From Streptomyces sioyaensis (GTDB lineage: Bacteria > Actinomycetota > Actinomycetes > Streptomycetales > Streptomycetaceae): a stretch of 64,000 nt of DNA. Of this stretch, positions 15,859 to 25,063 are shown piece by piece. The stretch lies in NCBI RefSeq assembly GCF_004122735.1, contig NZ_SDIF01000005.1, positions 62,001 to 126,000 on the forward strand, given 5' to 3'. Below the pieces are notes generated by a model. It had not been told where the DNA came from. It did not search any database and was given only the letters and a program-made list of their open reading frames with translations. Position 1 is the first letter of the stretch. The number at the start of each line of letters is the position of its first letter. The position numbers were made by a program, and so were the translations under genes.

Positions 15859-17727
15859 GTGAGCGGACACCCCGACAGCCCGGGCCGCACGCCCGGGGCG
15901 ACGCTCCCCTCAGTGACGGAGCGTAATGGCACGACCAAAGAACCTGCCGAGACCCGGCCTGCCCCCGCCGGCCGCCGCGACGACGGAGCGGCCTCGCTCG
16001 GCGACTACCGCGCGGCCTTCTACGCGGGCCGGCTGGCGATGGCCGTCCTCAACCGCGACGGCCTGGTGCTCGCCGCCAACCCCGCCTTCGGCGAGCTGCT
16101 CGGCACCGACCCGGACGAGCTGGTCGCCACCAGCGCGGCCGACCTCGCCGACCTCGGCGCCGACCCCCGGGTGTGGACCGCCTACCGCGAGGTGCTGTGC
16201 GGGCGCAGCGAACGGCTGCGCTGCACCCGCCGGCTCAAACACACCGAGGGGCACTCCGTCTGGGTGGAGGTGACCGTCCAGCCGCTCACCCCGGAGCCGC
16301 TCAGCGGCGAGGAGCGGATGCTGCTGTCGGTCGCGGACATCAGCGACCGGCACGATCTGCTGGCCCGGCTGCGGCATCTGCAGATGCACGATCCGGTGAC
16401 CCGGCTGCCCAACCGGGCGCTGTTCTTCGAGCGGCTCTCCACCGCGCTGGAATCCGCCTCCTTCGAGCCGTCCGGCACCGGCCGGATCGGGCTGTGCTAC
16501 CTCGACCTGGACGGCTTCAAGGCCGTCAACGACACCCTCGGGCACCGCGTCGGCGACCGGCTGCTGAGCGCGGTGGCGCAGCGGCTGACGCGCTGTGCGG
16601 AGAGCGCCGCGGACCGCGGGCCGGGCCGCGCCGGGCACCTGGTCGCGCGACTCGGCGGTGACGAGTTCGCTCTTTTGGTGGAAGACTCCACCGGCACCGA
16701 ACAGCTGGCCGAGCTCGCGCAGTGCGTCCTGGACGCGCTGCAGCGCCCGTTCGACCTGGCCGGGCAGCGGCTGTCGGTCTCGGCGAGCATCGGCGTGGTG
16801 GAGCGGGCCGCCGGCGGCACCACCGCCACCGGTCTGATGCAGGCCGCGGACACCACGCTGTACTGGGCGAAGGAGGACGGCAAGGCCCGCTGGACGCTCT
16901 TCGACCCGGAGCGCAACGCCCACCGGATGACCCGGCAGGCGCTCTCCAGCACCCTGCGGCCGGCCGTCGACCGCGGCGAATTCACCCTGGAGTACCAGCC
17001 GTTGGTCGGACTGGGGGACGGCCGGGCGCAGGGCGTGGAGGCGCTGGTGCGCTGGCGGCACCCGCAGTTCGGGACGCTGTCGCCGAATCGGTTCATCGCG
17101 CTGGCGGAGGAGAACGGCGCGATCGTCGAGCTGGGCCGCTGGGTCCTGGAGCGGGCCTGTCACCAGGCGCGCGCCTGGCAGCTGGCGCACCCGGGCCAGC
17201 CGCTGTTCGTCAGCGTCAATGTGGCCGTACGTCAGGTCTGGGACTCCGACCTGGTCGCCGATGTCGCCGGGATCCTCGCCGAGACGGGGCTGCCGCCGCA
17301 TCTGCTGCAGCTGGAGCTGACCGAGTCGGCGGTGATGGGCTCGGCCGGCCGGCCGCTGCAGGCCCTGCAGGCGCTGAGCGACATGGGCGTACGGATCGCC
17401 ATCGACGACTTCGGCACCGGCTACTCCAACCTCGCCTACCTCAGCCGCCTGCCGGTGTCGGTACTGAAGCTGGACGGCTCCTTCGTCCGCGGCTTCCGCT
17501 CGCAGGAGCACCCCAACCCCGCGGACGAGATGATCGTCGAGGCGCTGGTGGCGCTGGCGCACCGGCTCGGCCTCACGGTCACCGCCGAGTGCGTGGAGAG
17601 CGCCGAGCAGGCCGAGCGGCTCCGCCGGATCGGCTGCGACACCGGCCAGGGCTGGCTCTACTCCCGTCCCGTGGCCCCCGACCGCGTCGAGGCCCTCCTC
17701 GACGCGGGTCGCCATACGGGGGCCTAG
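15859..17727 (+). CDS. PAS-GGDEF-EAL cyclic-di-GMP protein
   Basis: Cytoplasmic, 622 residues, making and/or degrading c-di-GMP, which controls development in Streptomyces through BldD and the WhiG anti-sigma RsiG. Order: PAS (about 45-150), GGDEF (G266-F270, with [16 protein letters not shown] and [15 protein letters not shown]) and EAL (E394-L396, with [21 protein letters not shown] and GQGWLYSRP). All metal- and substrate-binding motifs of both domains look intact. The inhibitory RxxD site before GGDEF reads RAGH, so product inhibition may be missing. GTG 15859 is chosen for GGGAG six bases upstream; ATG 15844 is in frame. Confidence 0.85.
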   Translation: MSGHPDSPGRTPGATLPSVTERNGTTKEPAETRPAPAGRRDDGAASLGDYRAAFYAGRLAMAVLNRDGLVLAANPAFGELLGTDPDELVATSAADLADLGADPRVWTAYREVLCGRSERLRCTRRLKHTEGHSVWVEVTVQPLTPEPLSGEERMLLSVADISDRHDLLARLRHLQMHDPVTRLPNRALFFERLSTALESASFEPSGTGRIGLCYLDLDGFKAVNDTLGHRVGDRLLSAVAQRLTRCAESAADRGPGRAGHLVARLGGDEFALLVEDSTGTEQLAELAQCVLDALQRPFDLAGQRLSVSASIGVVERAAGGTTATGLMQAADTTLYWAKEDGKARWTLFDPERNAHRMTRQALSSTLRPAVDRGEFTLEYQPLVGLGDGRAQGVEALVRWRHPQFGTLSPNRFIALAEENGAIVELGRWVLERACHQARAWQLAHPGQPLFVSVNVAVRQVWDSDLVADVAGILAETGLPPHLLQLELTESAVMGSAGRPLQALQALSDMGVRIAIDDFGTGYSNLAYLSRLPVSVLKLDGSFVRGFRSQEHPNPADEMIVEALVALAHRLGLTVTAECVESAEQAERLRRIGCDTGQGWLYSRPVAPDRVEALLDAGRHTGA

Positions 17728-18896
17728 CCCCGCGGCAACCCGTACACGTCCGCGATCAGCTCGTACGAGCGCAGCCGGGCCGCGCTGCCGTGGGCGTTGG
17801 CGGTGATCATCAGCTCGTCGGCGCCGGTGCGCTTGGCGAGGTCGTCCAGGCCCTGGCGGACCGCGTCCGGGGTGCCGTGGACGACGTTGCCGAGCCAGCT
17901 GTCGACGAAGTGGCGTTCCGCCTCCTGGAAGGGGTACGCCTCGGCCTCCTCCGGGGTGGGGACCAGTCCGGGGCGGCCGGTGCGCAGCCGGACCATGGAC
18001 AGCGCGCCGGTCATGACCTGGCGGCGGGCCTCGCGCTCCTCCTCGGCGGCCAGCGCCGCGACCCCGATCAGGGCGTACGGCTCCGCGAGCGTCTCGGAGG
18101 GGCGGAAGGAGGCGCGGTAGAGGTCCAGCGCGGGGAGGGTGTGGGCGGCGGAGAAGTGGTGCGCGAAGGCGAACGGCAGGCCGAGCGAGCCGGCCAGCCG
18201 GGCGCTGAAACCGGACGAGCCGAGCAGCCACACGGGCGGCCGGTGGGCGGACCGGACCCCGCCGGGTGAGGTGGCCTGGACCGGGCCGGGGACCGCGTGG
18301 ATCCCGGCGTACGGATGGCCGTCGGGGAAGGAGTCGTCGAGGAAGCGGGTCAACTCGGCCAGCTGCTGGGGGAATTCGTCCCCAGGCTCTCGGCTTCGCT
18401 CCAGCAGGGGAGACCCCAGTGCACCCTCGTGGTGGCGGCCCCTGCGGAGCGCGGCGGCAGTGGCGCCGTCCGTGCCCGGTGCCCGGCCCAGACCCAGGTC
18501 GATGCGGCCGGGAGCCATCGCCTCCAGGGTGCCGAACTGCTCGGCGATGACCAGCGGGGCGTGGTTGGGCAGCATGACGCCGCCCGACCCGAGCCGGATG
18601 CGTGCGGTGTGGGCGGCGAGATGGGCGAGCAGCACCGCGGGCGAGGAGGACGCGACGCCGGGCATGGAGTGGTGCTCGGCGACCCAGTAGCGGTGGAAGC
18701 CGCGGCGTTCGGCCGTACGGGCCAGCTCGACGGCGGTGCGCACCGCACCGGACGCGGTGTGGCCGGCGCCGACCGTCACCAGGTCGAGCACCGACAGCGG
18801 GACCGGGGCGCTGCCCAGGGCGGCGCCCCGTATCCCGTCGCCGCCGTCGTCGATCGTCTCGCTGCTGCCCCGGATCTCGTCCGCTTCACCGCTCAC
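17724..18896 (-). CDS. Luciferase-like (LLM class) flavin-dependent oxidoreductase
   Basis: 390-residue FMNH2- or F420-dependent oxidoreductase of the bacterial luciferase-like fold ([69 protein letters not shown]), closest in texture to the MsnO8/alkanal-monooxygenase-like group. GTG 18896 has GAGGAGG upstream. The 3' end overlaps the convergent GGDEF-EAL gene by four bases. Residues around [16 protein letters not shown] come from an in-frame repetitive insertion (18379-18418) and lie in a loop between conserved blocks. The substrate is unknown. Confidence 0.8.
   Translation of the reverse strand: MSGEADEIRGSSETIDDGGDGIRGAALGSAPVPLSVLDLVTVGAGHTASGAVRTAVELARTAERRGFHRYWVAEHHSMPGVASSSPAVLLAHLAAHTARIRLGSGGVMLPNHAPLVIAEQFGTLEAMAPGRIDLGLGRAPGTDGATAAALRRGRHHEGALGSPLLERSREPGDEFPQQLAELTRFLDDSFPDGHPYAGIHAVPGPVQATSPGGVRSAHRPPVWLLGSSGFSARLAGSLGLPFAFAHHFSAAHTLPALDLYRASFRPSETLAEPYALIGVAALAAEEEREARRQVMTGALSMVRLRTGRPGLVPTPEEAEAYPFQEAERHFVDSWLGNVVHGTPDAVRQGLDDLAKRTGADELMITANAHGSAARLRSYELIADVYGLPRG
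18379..18418. repeat. Streptomyces REP-like palindromic insert inside a gene
   Basis: 40-bp imperfect palindrome beginning TCCCCAGGCTCTCGG and ending GGGGAGACCCCA, with arms CCCC..GCT / AGC..GGGG. I recall very similar sequences scattered through Streptomyces genomes. Here it is in frame within the LLM oxidoreductase and encodes the [11 protein letters not shown] segment. Confidence 0.6.
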
Positions 18897-19014
18897 GGTG
18901 CGGTCCTCCTCGCGTCGCTGGTCTGCCGGGAGGACAACCGGAGAGTATCTCCACTTATTCCCGGGTCAGATCCCGTGCGGAGGACCGCTTGCCGGGCGAA
19001 GGACCGCCTCCCGG

Positions 19015-19046
19015 GCGGGGGCCGGGCCGCAGCGTCCGGCCCCCGC
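19015..19046 (-). terminator. Terminator after the isomerase paralogue
   Basis: Perfect 11-bp stem GCGGGGGCCGG / CCGGCCCCCGC, ten-base loop, seven bases beyond the minus-strand isomerase stop. Confidence 0.65.
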
Positions 19047-19052
19047 CAGGGG

Positions 19053-19778
19053 TCAGACGTGCGAGGTCCGGGAGAAGAGGGTGCCGAGCACCGGGCAGGA
19101 GAGCGTGCGGTCGAGCAGCCGCAGCCCCTCCCAGACCGTCACCTGGTTCGCGGTGAGCACCGGCTTGCGCAGCTCCGCTTCGAGGGCCGGCAGATGGTCG
19201 GCGGTGTGCAGCGCGGTGTCGGGCAGCAGCACCACCTCGGCATCGGGATGGTCGCCGGCGCGGGCCAGCGCCAGCACCTCCGCGCGGCCCCAGGTGCCGA
19301 CCTCGGCGGCGGTGATGATGCCGCTGGCGCGGGTCGAGACGACCTCCGTCCCGGCGGACTTCAAGAACGCGTGGAAGTGCTCGGCGACATCGTCGGGGTA
19401 GGTGGCCGCGATCGCGACCCGCCGTGCCCCGAGCGCCTGGACGGCATGGGCGAAGGCGAAGGACGTACTGGACGCGGGCAGGCCGGCGGTGGCGGACAGC
19501 TCCCGGACCTGTTCGTGGGCGCCTTCCCAGCCGAAGACGAAGCTGGCGCTGGTACAGGACCAGACGACGGCCTCTGCGCCGCGCTCCTTGAGCTCGTCGA
19601 CGCCGGCCGCCAGCCGCGCGGCGGAGCCCATCTCCAGCAGCGCGTCGACGCGGTGGGCGTCCTCGCCGATGTCGGTATGGACCAGCGGCAGGCGGACCGT
19701 GCCGCCCAGGAGCGTTTCGATCCGGGGGTAGTCGTCCTCCGCGGAGTATCCGGGATAGAGGAAGCCGACCGATGCCAT
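19053..19778 (-). CDS. Maleate isomerase/EutA-like protein, second cysteine missing
   Basis: 241 residues of the Asp/Glu racemase, maleate cis-trans isomerase and arylmalonate decarboxylase fold. The first catalytic cysteine is present (C75 in WSCTSASF). The second, which reads SCTNLPTYD in the paralogue at 19916-20821, reads LPDTALHTAD here, giving aspartate (D187) instead of cysteine. Single-cysteine members such as arylmalonate decarboxylase do not racemise or isomerise in the standard way, so this protein may decarboxylate or act one-sidedly. ATG 19778 has GGGAG upstream; an in-frame ATG at 19835 lacks a good site. It lies downstream of its paralogue on the same strand, behind a hairpin. 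Confidence 0.7.
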   Translation of the reverse strand: MASVGFLYPGYSAEDDYPRIETLLGGTVRLPLVHTDIGEDAHRVDALLEMGSAARLAAGVDELKERGAEAVVWSCTSASFVFGWEGAHEQVRELSATAGLPASSTSFAFAHAVQALGARRVAIAATYPDDVAEHFHAFLKSAGTEVVSTRASGIITAAEVGTWGRAEVLALARAGDHPDAEVVLLPDTALHTADHLPALEAELRKPVLTANQVTVWEGLRLLDRTLSCPVLGTLFSRTSHV

Positions 19779-19862
19779 GCAGGTCTCCCTTGCGCGTACG
19801 GCTGCGGATGCAGGGGCGTTCGTGGATGCGTTCACGGGTGGAGCGGTGCGGTACGGACGGAG

Positions 19863-19894
19863 CGCTGCCGGCGAGCGGGGTCACGCCGGCAGCG
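19863..19894 (-). terminator. Hairpin between the two isomerase genes
   Basis: Perfect 11-bp stem CGCTGCCGGCG / CGCCGGCAGCG with a ten-base loop. It may terminate or attenuate transcription from the upstream isomerase, giving unequal expression of the pair. Confidence 0.55.
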
Positions 19895-19915
19895 TCCGGG
19901 ACCGGGGGCGGGCCC

Positions 19916-20821
19916 TCAGACCGGGGGCAGACCTCCGGTGTCCTCGGGTGGGTAGGGCGGCGGTTCGAGGCCGTCGGCCACCTCCCCCTCCGGTGGCACG
20001 GGAGGCCCGGCGAAGGCGGCCTCGGGGGTCGCCCGCGGTCCGGTGTCCACCGGCTCCGATCCGCTCATCGCGGCCGGCCCGCGCCGTGCCACCGGATCGA
20101 GCAGCGCCTGATACGGGCCCACCGCCGCGACGCCGATGGCGCGCAGCGCGGCCCACATCGTGACCTGGTTGGCCGACAGCACCGGCATCCGCAGCTCGGC
20201 CTCCAGCTGCGGGATGACGTCGTACGTCGGCAGGTTCGTACAGCTGATGAAGAGGGCCTCGGTGTCACCGACCACGGCCGCGCGGGCCATGTCGACGACG
20301 TCGCGGTAGGGCACCTTCCAGATGTGCCGGGTCAGCCCGAGATAGGCCCGGCCGGTGACCGTGATGCCCGCCTCGCCGAGGAAGTCCTCCAGGGAGTCGG
20401 TGACCGATTTCGTATACGGCGTGACCACGGCGATGCGCTGTGCGCCGATCTCGCGCACCGCTTCGATCAGCGCGCCCGAGGTGGTGAGGGAGGGCACCTC
20501 CCCCGCCTGGACCATGGCGGCGCACATGGCCCGCTCGCCCGCCACACCCCCGACGAAGCTGCCGGAGGTGCAGGCATAGGAGATGACCTGCGGTGACACC
20601 GCGCACAGCGCCTGGACCGCGGCGTCCAGGGTTTCGTGCTCGCTGACCAGCCGGGCCAGGTCGAGGCTGACCTCGACCGGCACGAAGGGTGTTCGGGTGA
20701 GGTGGAGGGACACGTCGTCGGGCACCCATCGCCACAGCTCTCGGTCGAGCGCGAAGTCGAAGGGAGCGACAACACCCACGCCGAGCTGCGGCTGTGGGCC
20801 ACCCAGAAAAGAGACGTCCAT
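19916..20821 (-). CDS. Maleate cis-trans isomerase / EutA-like protein
   Basis: 301 residues with both catalytic cysteines of the maleate isomerase family: C84 in YACTSGSFVGG and C194 in FISCTNLPTYD. EutA-type members accompany ectoine-catabolic and related gene sets. A proline-rich tail of about 50 residues, absent from the paralogue, extends past the fold. ATG 20821 has AGGGG upstream. It is divergent from the 2-hydroxyacid dehydrogenase, sharing a 200-base control region with a good plus-strand promoter. With the neighbouring dehydrogenase, amidase, DUF3830 protein and importer it looks catabolic; the substrate is not known. Confidence 0.75.
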   Translation of the reverse strand: MDVSFLGGPQPQLGVGVVAPFDFALDRELWRWVPDDVSLHLTRTPFVPVEVSLDLARLVSEHETLDAAVQALCAVSPQVISYACTSGSFVGGVAGERAMCAAMVQAGEVPSLTTSGALIEAVREIGAQRIAVVTPYTKSVTDSLEDFLGEAGITVTGRAYLGLTRHIWKVPYRDVVDMARAAVVGDTEALFISCTNLPTYDVIPQLEAELRMPVLSANQVTMWAALRAIGVAAVGPYQALLDPVARRGPAAMSGSEPVDTGPRATPEAAFAGPPVPPEGEVADGLEPPPYPPEDTGGLPPV

Positions 20822-20920
20822 GAAGGCCCCTAGAACAAAGCGAAGGGCTGGAATGGCCAGGCCAGTGGCCGAGGAGGAGGTGCAGCCGGATCAAGCCGGG
20901 ACGTCGGGACAGTGCCGTTG

Positions 20921-20949
20921 TTGACACGGTAGATACGACTTCTTAGCGT
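20921..20949 (+). promoter_or_regulatory. Sigma-70-type promoter for the dehydrogenase
   Basis: TTGACA (20921-20926), 17-base spacer, TAGCGT (20944-20949). This is close to the HrdB consensus and would leave an untranslated leader of about 75 bases. GCATCT occurs twice in the leader (about 20962 and 20971), a possible protein site. Confidence 0.7.
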
Positions 20950-21029
20950 GGTCAATCCTCGCATCTCAGGCATCTGTCGGCGCCCCCTTTCCATTGAAGG
21001 GGACTCACGTTTCAGAACGGTTTCTGGCT

Positions 21030-21995
21030 ATGTCCGAAAGCACCGTCCTCGTCCTCGGATCCGACCCGCCGCCGAAGCTGGACCGGCTCGCCGGCCGGGC
21101 CCGGGTGATCTTCACCGACGAGGAGTCGCTCGCCGACCGACTCCCCTCCGCCGACGTGTTGTTGGCCTGGGATTTCACCTCCGATGCGATCCGCAGAGCC
21201 TGGCCGGAGGAGGGCCCCAAACCGGGGTGGGTGCACACCGCGAGCGCGGGAGTGGATCAGCTGCTGTGCCCGGCGCTGATCGCCGACGACACCGTGGTGA
21301 CCAATGCCCGCGGCGTTTTCGAGCAGCCGATCGCCGAGTACGTCGCCGGACTGGTGATCGCGATGGCGAAGGACTTCTACGGAAGTTGGGAGCTCCAGCG
21401 GCAGCGGCGCTGGCGGCACCGCGAGACGCTGCGGCTGGCCGGGAGCCGGGCCGTCGTAGTGGGCTCCGGGCCGATCGGCCGGGCCATCGGCAGCACCCTG
21501 CTGGCACTGGGCATCAAGGTCGATCTGGTCGGCCGCCGGGAGCGCCGGGACGATCCGCGCTTCGGCCGGGTGCACCCGAGTGAGGCGCTGGACGGGCTGC
21601 TGCCCCATGCGGACTGGGTGATCTGTGCGGCGCCGCTGACCGACGCCACCCGCGGGCTGTTCGACAAGGCGGCCTTCGAGCGGATGCCGCAGCGGGCCCG
21701 GTTCATCAACGTCGGGCGCGGGCCGCTGGTCGTCGAGGCCGATCTGGTCGCGGCGCTGCGCGCATGGCGGATCGCGGCGGCGGCGCTGGACGTCTTCGAG
21801 CAGGAGCCGCTCACCACGGACAGCCCGCTGTGGGACGTACCGCATCTGATCGTCTCGCCCCACATGAGCGGCGACACCCTGGGCTGGCGGGACGCCCTCG
21901 CCGAGCAGTTCCAGGACAACTTCGACCGGTGGTCGGCGGGCGAGCCGCTGGACAACGTCGTCGACAAACGGCTCGGGTACGTACCGGTGCAGTGA
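21030..21995 (+). CDS. D-2-hydroxyacid dehydrogenase (NAD(P)+)
   Basis: 321 residues that reduce a 2-keto acid or oxidise a 2-hydroxy acid. The Rossmann motif VVGSGPIGRAIG is central. The catalytic triad is visible as Arg in NVGRGPLV, Glu in FEQEPL and His in SPHMSGD. ATG 21030 is used because family similarity starts there (STVLVLGSDPP); no strong ribosome binding site is present, and an in-frame TTG at 20994 is the alternative. It is first in a plus-strand unit and is followed by a strong terminator before the amidase. The role is probably handling a hydroxy/keto acid formed in the same catabolic route as the isomerases. Confidence 0.8.
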   Translation: MSESTVLVLGSDPPPKLDRLAGRARVIFTDEESLADRLPSADVLLAWDFTSDAIRRAWPEEGPKPGWVHTASAGVDQLLCPALIADDTVVTNARGVFEQPIAEYVAGLVIAMAKDFYGSWELQRQRRWRHRETLRLAGSRAVVVGSGPIGRAIGSTLLALGIKVDLVGRRERRDDPRFGRVHPSEALDGLLPHADWVICAAPLTDATRGLFDKAAFERMPQRARFINVGRGPLVVEADLVAALRAWRIAAAALDVFEQEPLTTDSPLWDVPHLIVSPHMSGDTLGWRDALAEQFQDNFDRWSAGEPLDNVVDKRLGYVPVQ

Positions 21996-22019
21996 CGGCG
22001 CCCGGCTGCCGGGCCCGGC

Positions 22020-22057
22020 CAGGGCCTGTCCGACCCTGACCCATCGGACAGGCCCTG
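22020..22057 (+). terminator. Strong hairpin terminator
   Basis: Perfect 14-bp stem CAGGGCCTGTCCGA / TCGGACAGGCCCTG with a ten-base loop between the dehydrogenase and amidase genes. It suggests the amidase needs read-through or its own promoter. Confidence 0.75.
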
Positions 22058-22110
22058 GGCCGTCCCGCTCCCCCACCGCCCCGCCGGGGCGGACGACGCT
22101 CGGAGGACGC

Positions 22111-23535
22111 ATGACCACCGAACCGACCGACCTCGCCGACTTCACCGTCACCCGGCTCACGGCCGGGTACGCGGCCGGCGAATTCTCCCCCGTCGAGGCG
22201 GCCCGGGCGGTGCTGGCGCGCGCCGAGGCCGCCCAGGCCGCGACGAACTGCTTCACCCGGATCGACGCGGACGAGGCGCTGGCGGGCGCCGGGGCAGCGG
22301 AGGAGCGCTGGCGGGCCGGGGCCCCGGCCGGTCCGCTGGACGGGGTACCGGTCACCGTCAAGGATCTGATCCTCACCCGGGGCGCCCCGACGCTGCGCGG
22401 TTCGCGCACGGTGCGGGCCGAGGGCCCCTGGGACGAGGACGCCCCGTCGGTCGCCCGGCTGCGGGAGTCCGGTGCGGTGTTCGTCGGCAAGACCACCACC
22501 CCCGAGTTCGGCTGGAAGGGCGTCACCGACAGTCCGCGGCACGGGGTGACGGGCAATCCCTACGATCCCGAGCGCACCGCGGGCGGCTCCAGCGGCGGCA
22601 GTGCGGCGGCGGTGGCTTCGGGCGCGGGGCCGCTGAGCCTGGGCACGGACGGCGGCGGCTCGGTGCGCATCCCGGCGTCGTTCTGCGGGATCTTCGCGCT
22701 CAAGGCGACCTACGGGCGGGTGCCGCTGTATCCGGCGAGCCCGTTCGGGACGCTGGCGCACGTCGGGCCGATGACCCGGGACGCGGCGGACGCGGCGCTG
22801 GCGATGGACGTGATCTGCGGGGCGGACTGGCGGGACTGGTCCCAGCTCGGTCCGGCGGCCGGCTCGTTCCGTGCGGAGCTGGCCGGCCCGGTGTCCGGAC
22901 TGCGGGTGGCCTACAGCCCGTCGCTCGGCTGGGACGTGCCGGTCGCTCCGGAGGTCGCCGCGGCGGTCCGCCGGGCCGTCGACACCCTCGCCGGGCTCGG
23001 CGCCTCCGTCGAGGAGATCGACCCGGGCATCGCGGACCCCGTGGAGGCCTTCCACACCCTGTGGTTCAGCGGCGCGGCCCGGGTGGTGCAGCATCTGGAC
23101 GACGCGGACCGGGCACTGCTCGACCCGGGGCTCCAGGAGATCTGTGAGCAGGGCGCCCGCTACAGCGCGCTGGACTATCTGGCCGCGGTCGATACGCGGA
23201 TGGCGCTCGGCCAGGCGATGGGCCGCTTCCACAGCGCCTACGACCTGCTGGTGACCCCGACGGAACCGATCACCGCCTTCGAGGCGGGCGCCGAGGTGCC
23301 GTCCGGGTCGGGCCACACCCGCTGGACCGGCTGGACACCGTTCACCTACCCCTTCAACCTCACCCAGCAGCCGGCCGCGACGCTGCCGTGCGGCGTGGAC
23401 GGCGACGGGCTGCCGATCGGCGTCCAGCTGGTCGGGGCGCGGCATGCGGACGCGCTGGTGCTGCGCGCCGCGCATGCCCTCTACGAGGCGGGGACCGCAC
23501 GGATCCCCGCACCTCCTATGCCCGCCGGAAGGTGA
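22111..23535 (+). CDS. Amidase (amidase-signature family)
   Basis: 474-residue amide hydrolase. The Ser-cisSer-Lys triad is complete: Lys in VTVKDLI, then [14 protein letters not shown] and [17 protein letters not shown] holding both serines. ATG 22111 is preceded by CGGAGGA. Amidase-signature enzymes open linear or cyclic amides, so here it may release ammonia or an acid from the imported compound or an intermediate. Its 3' end overlaps the convergent DUF3830 gene by 20 bases. Confidence 0.88.
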   Translation: MTTEPTDLADFTVTRLTAGYAAGEFSPVEAARAVLARAEAAQAATNCFTRIDADEALAGAGAAEERWRAGAPAGPLDGVPVTVKDLILTRGAPTLRGSRTVRAEGPWDEDAPSVARLRESGAVFVGKTTTPEFGWKGVTDSPRHGVTGNPYDPERTAGGSSGGSAAAVASGAGPLSLGTDGGGSVRIPASFCGIFALKATYGRVPLYPASPFGTLAHVGPMTRDAADAALAMDVICGADWRDWSQLGPAAGSFRAELAGPVSGLRVAYSPSLGWDVPVAPEVAAAVRRAVDTLAGLGASVEEIDPGIADPVEAFHTLWFSGAARVVQHLDDADRALLDPGLQEICEQGARYSALDYLAAVDTRMALGQAMGRFHSAYDLLVTPTEPITAFEAGAEVPSGSGHTRWTGWTPFTYPFNLTQQPAATLPCGVDGDGLPIGVQLVGARHADALVLRAAHALYEAGTARIPAPPMPAGR

Positions 23536-24016
23536 GGGTCTCCCCCAGCGCCCCGGCCCGCCACAGGTCCTGGCAGGCGTCGGCCATCCGGTCCAGGCCG
23601 TCGACGACGCTGCCCCACACGATGCCCGGCACCCAGCCCGCGTCACCGTTGATCAGCAGATTGTTGCGCTCGTAGAACAGTGCGAGATCGACGACGGTGG
23701 CGCGGCCCTGGTGTGCGGCCTGGCTCTCGTAACCGTAGGACTTCGTCCCCAGTTGTGTGTCCGTGAAGGTGAAGTAACACAGATCGCCGGGGATCGGAGT
23801 GATCGTCGGATTCTCCAGCGGCGGCTCCTCACGAGCGAACGGCGCGAGCAGGGCGTAGATCTCGTTGCGGGCGTATTTGGCGTGGTAGACGTCGCCGCCG
23901 AGCGGGAGTGCGTCCCACACGGCATTGCAGGTGATCGGCGCGCGGTCGTCGAGCAACTTGGCCGTGCAGCTCACGCCGCGCTTGTCCAGGGAGACTTCGA
24001 TGAAGCGATCGGTCAT
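23516..24016 (-). CDS. DUF3830 family protein
   Basis: 166 residues of the DUF3830 family, which has a cyclophilin-like fold and unknown activity; members often sit next to maleate-isomerase/AMDase-type genes and ABC importers, as here. Recognisable blocks are SCTAKLLDDRAPITCNAVWDALPLGG, NEIYALLAPF and YFTFTD. ATG 24016 is chosen because similarity starts at MTDRFIEVSL; an ATG at 24076 adds a non-conserved stretch. It is divergent from ehuB, and the two share a 135-base region with a perfect palindrome, so co-regulation is likely. Confidence 0.7.
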   Translation of the reverse strand: MTDRFIEVSLDKRGVSCTAKLLDDRAPITCNAVWDALPLGGDVYHAKYARNEIYALLAPFAREEPPLENPTITPIPGDLCYFTFTDTQLGTKSYGYESQAAHQGRATVVDLALFYERNNLLINGDAGWVPGIVWGSVVDGLDRMADACQDLWRAGALGETLTFRRA

Positions 24017-24090
24017 GCCCCCGATCGTAGGTGGGCAATACCGGCGTACGGAACAACTCCGCGGCGCTTGCATCAAGGGCCGGAAACGAT

Positions 24091-24104
24091 CGGCATATAT
24101 GCCG
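24091..24104. promoter_or_regulatory. Palindromic operator upstream of ehuB
   Basis: CGGCATATATGCCG is a perfect 14-bp palindrome between the divergent DUF3830 and ehuB genes. TTGCAT (24068-24073) could be a -35 for ehuB, placing the palindrome over the -10 region. It shares GGCAT/ATGCC half-sites with the palindrome at 27404-27417 next to the IclR gene. Confidence 0.5.
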
Positions 24105-24151
24105 GGTGTCCGGGTAGCCGCGCGCCCATGGCTCCACCACAGGAGAACAGA

Positions 24152-25063
24152 ATGATCAATAGAAAATTGACCGGCGGAATCCGACGCCGATCGCTGCTCG
24201 CGGGGGTGGCGGCGCTCGGCGCGGCGGGCGCGATGGGAGCGGGCACGGGCTGCTCACGGGTCGACGTCTCCGGGGCGACCGGCGGCGGACACCAGCTGGA
24301 GGATCTGCGGAAAAAGGGCACCGTCCGCATGGGAATCGCCAGCGAACCGCCCTATGCCTCCATCAACAGCAAAGGCGAACTGACCGGTGAGGCCCCCGCG
24401 GTCGCCAAGACCATCTTCCGGCGGCTGGGCATCAAGAACTTCGAGCCGGTACCCGTCGAATTCGGCGCTCTGGTGCCCGGTCTGCATTCTTTCCAGTACG
24501 ACGTGATCGTCGCGGGCATGTTCATCAACAAGGCGCGCTGTGCGGCCGTCCTCTTCTCCGACCCGGATTACGAGAGCAAGGACGCCTTCCTCGTACTCAA
24601 GGGCAACCCGAAAAATATCCACTCCTATGCGGACATCGCCAAGGGGAATTACCGGATGGGTTCCGGTATCGGCTATGCGGAGATCGACTACGCGGTCGGC
24701 AACGGCGTCAAGAAGAGCACGATCCAGACCTACGGCGACCAGATCGCCGGCATGGAGGCCCTGGAGGCCGGCCGGATCGACGTCTTCGCCGGCACCGCGC
24801 TGACCATGATCGAGGCGTTGAAGACCGGCGCCCACCCCAAGGTGGAGATGACCGCGCCGTTCACGCCGGAGGTCGACGGCAAGCCCCAGCGCGACGGCGG
24901 CGGCTACGGCTTCCGCATCGGCGAGACCAAGCTGCGCGACGCCTTCAACCGCGAGCTCCAGAAGATGAAGAAGAGCGGCGAACTCCTGCGTATCGCCCGG
25001 CCGTACGGCTTCACCAAGGAGTTCCAGACCGACCTCACGGCGAAGGAGCTCTGTAAGAAATGA
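24152..25063 (+). CDS. ehuB: EhuB-like amino-acid/ectoine-type solute-binding lipoprotein
   Basis: 303-residue periplasmic-type binding protein for an ABC importer. The twin-arginine n-region (RRRSLLAG) and a lipobox-like GTGC (C34) suggest an exported lipoprotein. The mature part has the PBP-3 fold: MGIASEPPYASINSKGELTGEAP, DVIVAGMFINKARCAAVLFSDPDY, KGNPKNIHSYADI. These blocks resemble EhuB of the ectoine/hydroxyectoine importer. ATG 24152 has AGGAG upstream. It overlaps the next gene (ATGA at 25060-25063). No ectoine hydrolase or deacetylase gene is visible nearby, so the ligand could be a different zwitterionic compound. Confidence 0.75.
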   Translation: MINRKLTGGIRRRSLLAGVAALGAAGAMGAGTGCSRVDVSGATGGGHQLEDLRKKGTVRMGIASEPPYASINSKGELTGEAPAVAKTIFRRLGIKNFEPVPVEFGALVPGLHSFQYDVIVAGMFINKARCAAVLFSDPDYESKDAFLVLKGNPKNIHSYADIAKGNYRMGSGIGYAEIDYAVGNGVKKSTIQTYGDQIAGMEALEAGRIDVFAGTALTMIEALKTGAHPKVEMTAPFTPEVDGKPQRDGGGYGFRIGETKLRDAFNRELQKMKKSGELLRIARPYGFTKEFQTDLTAKELCKK

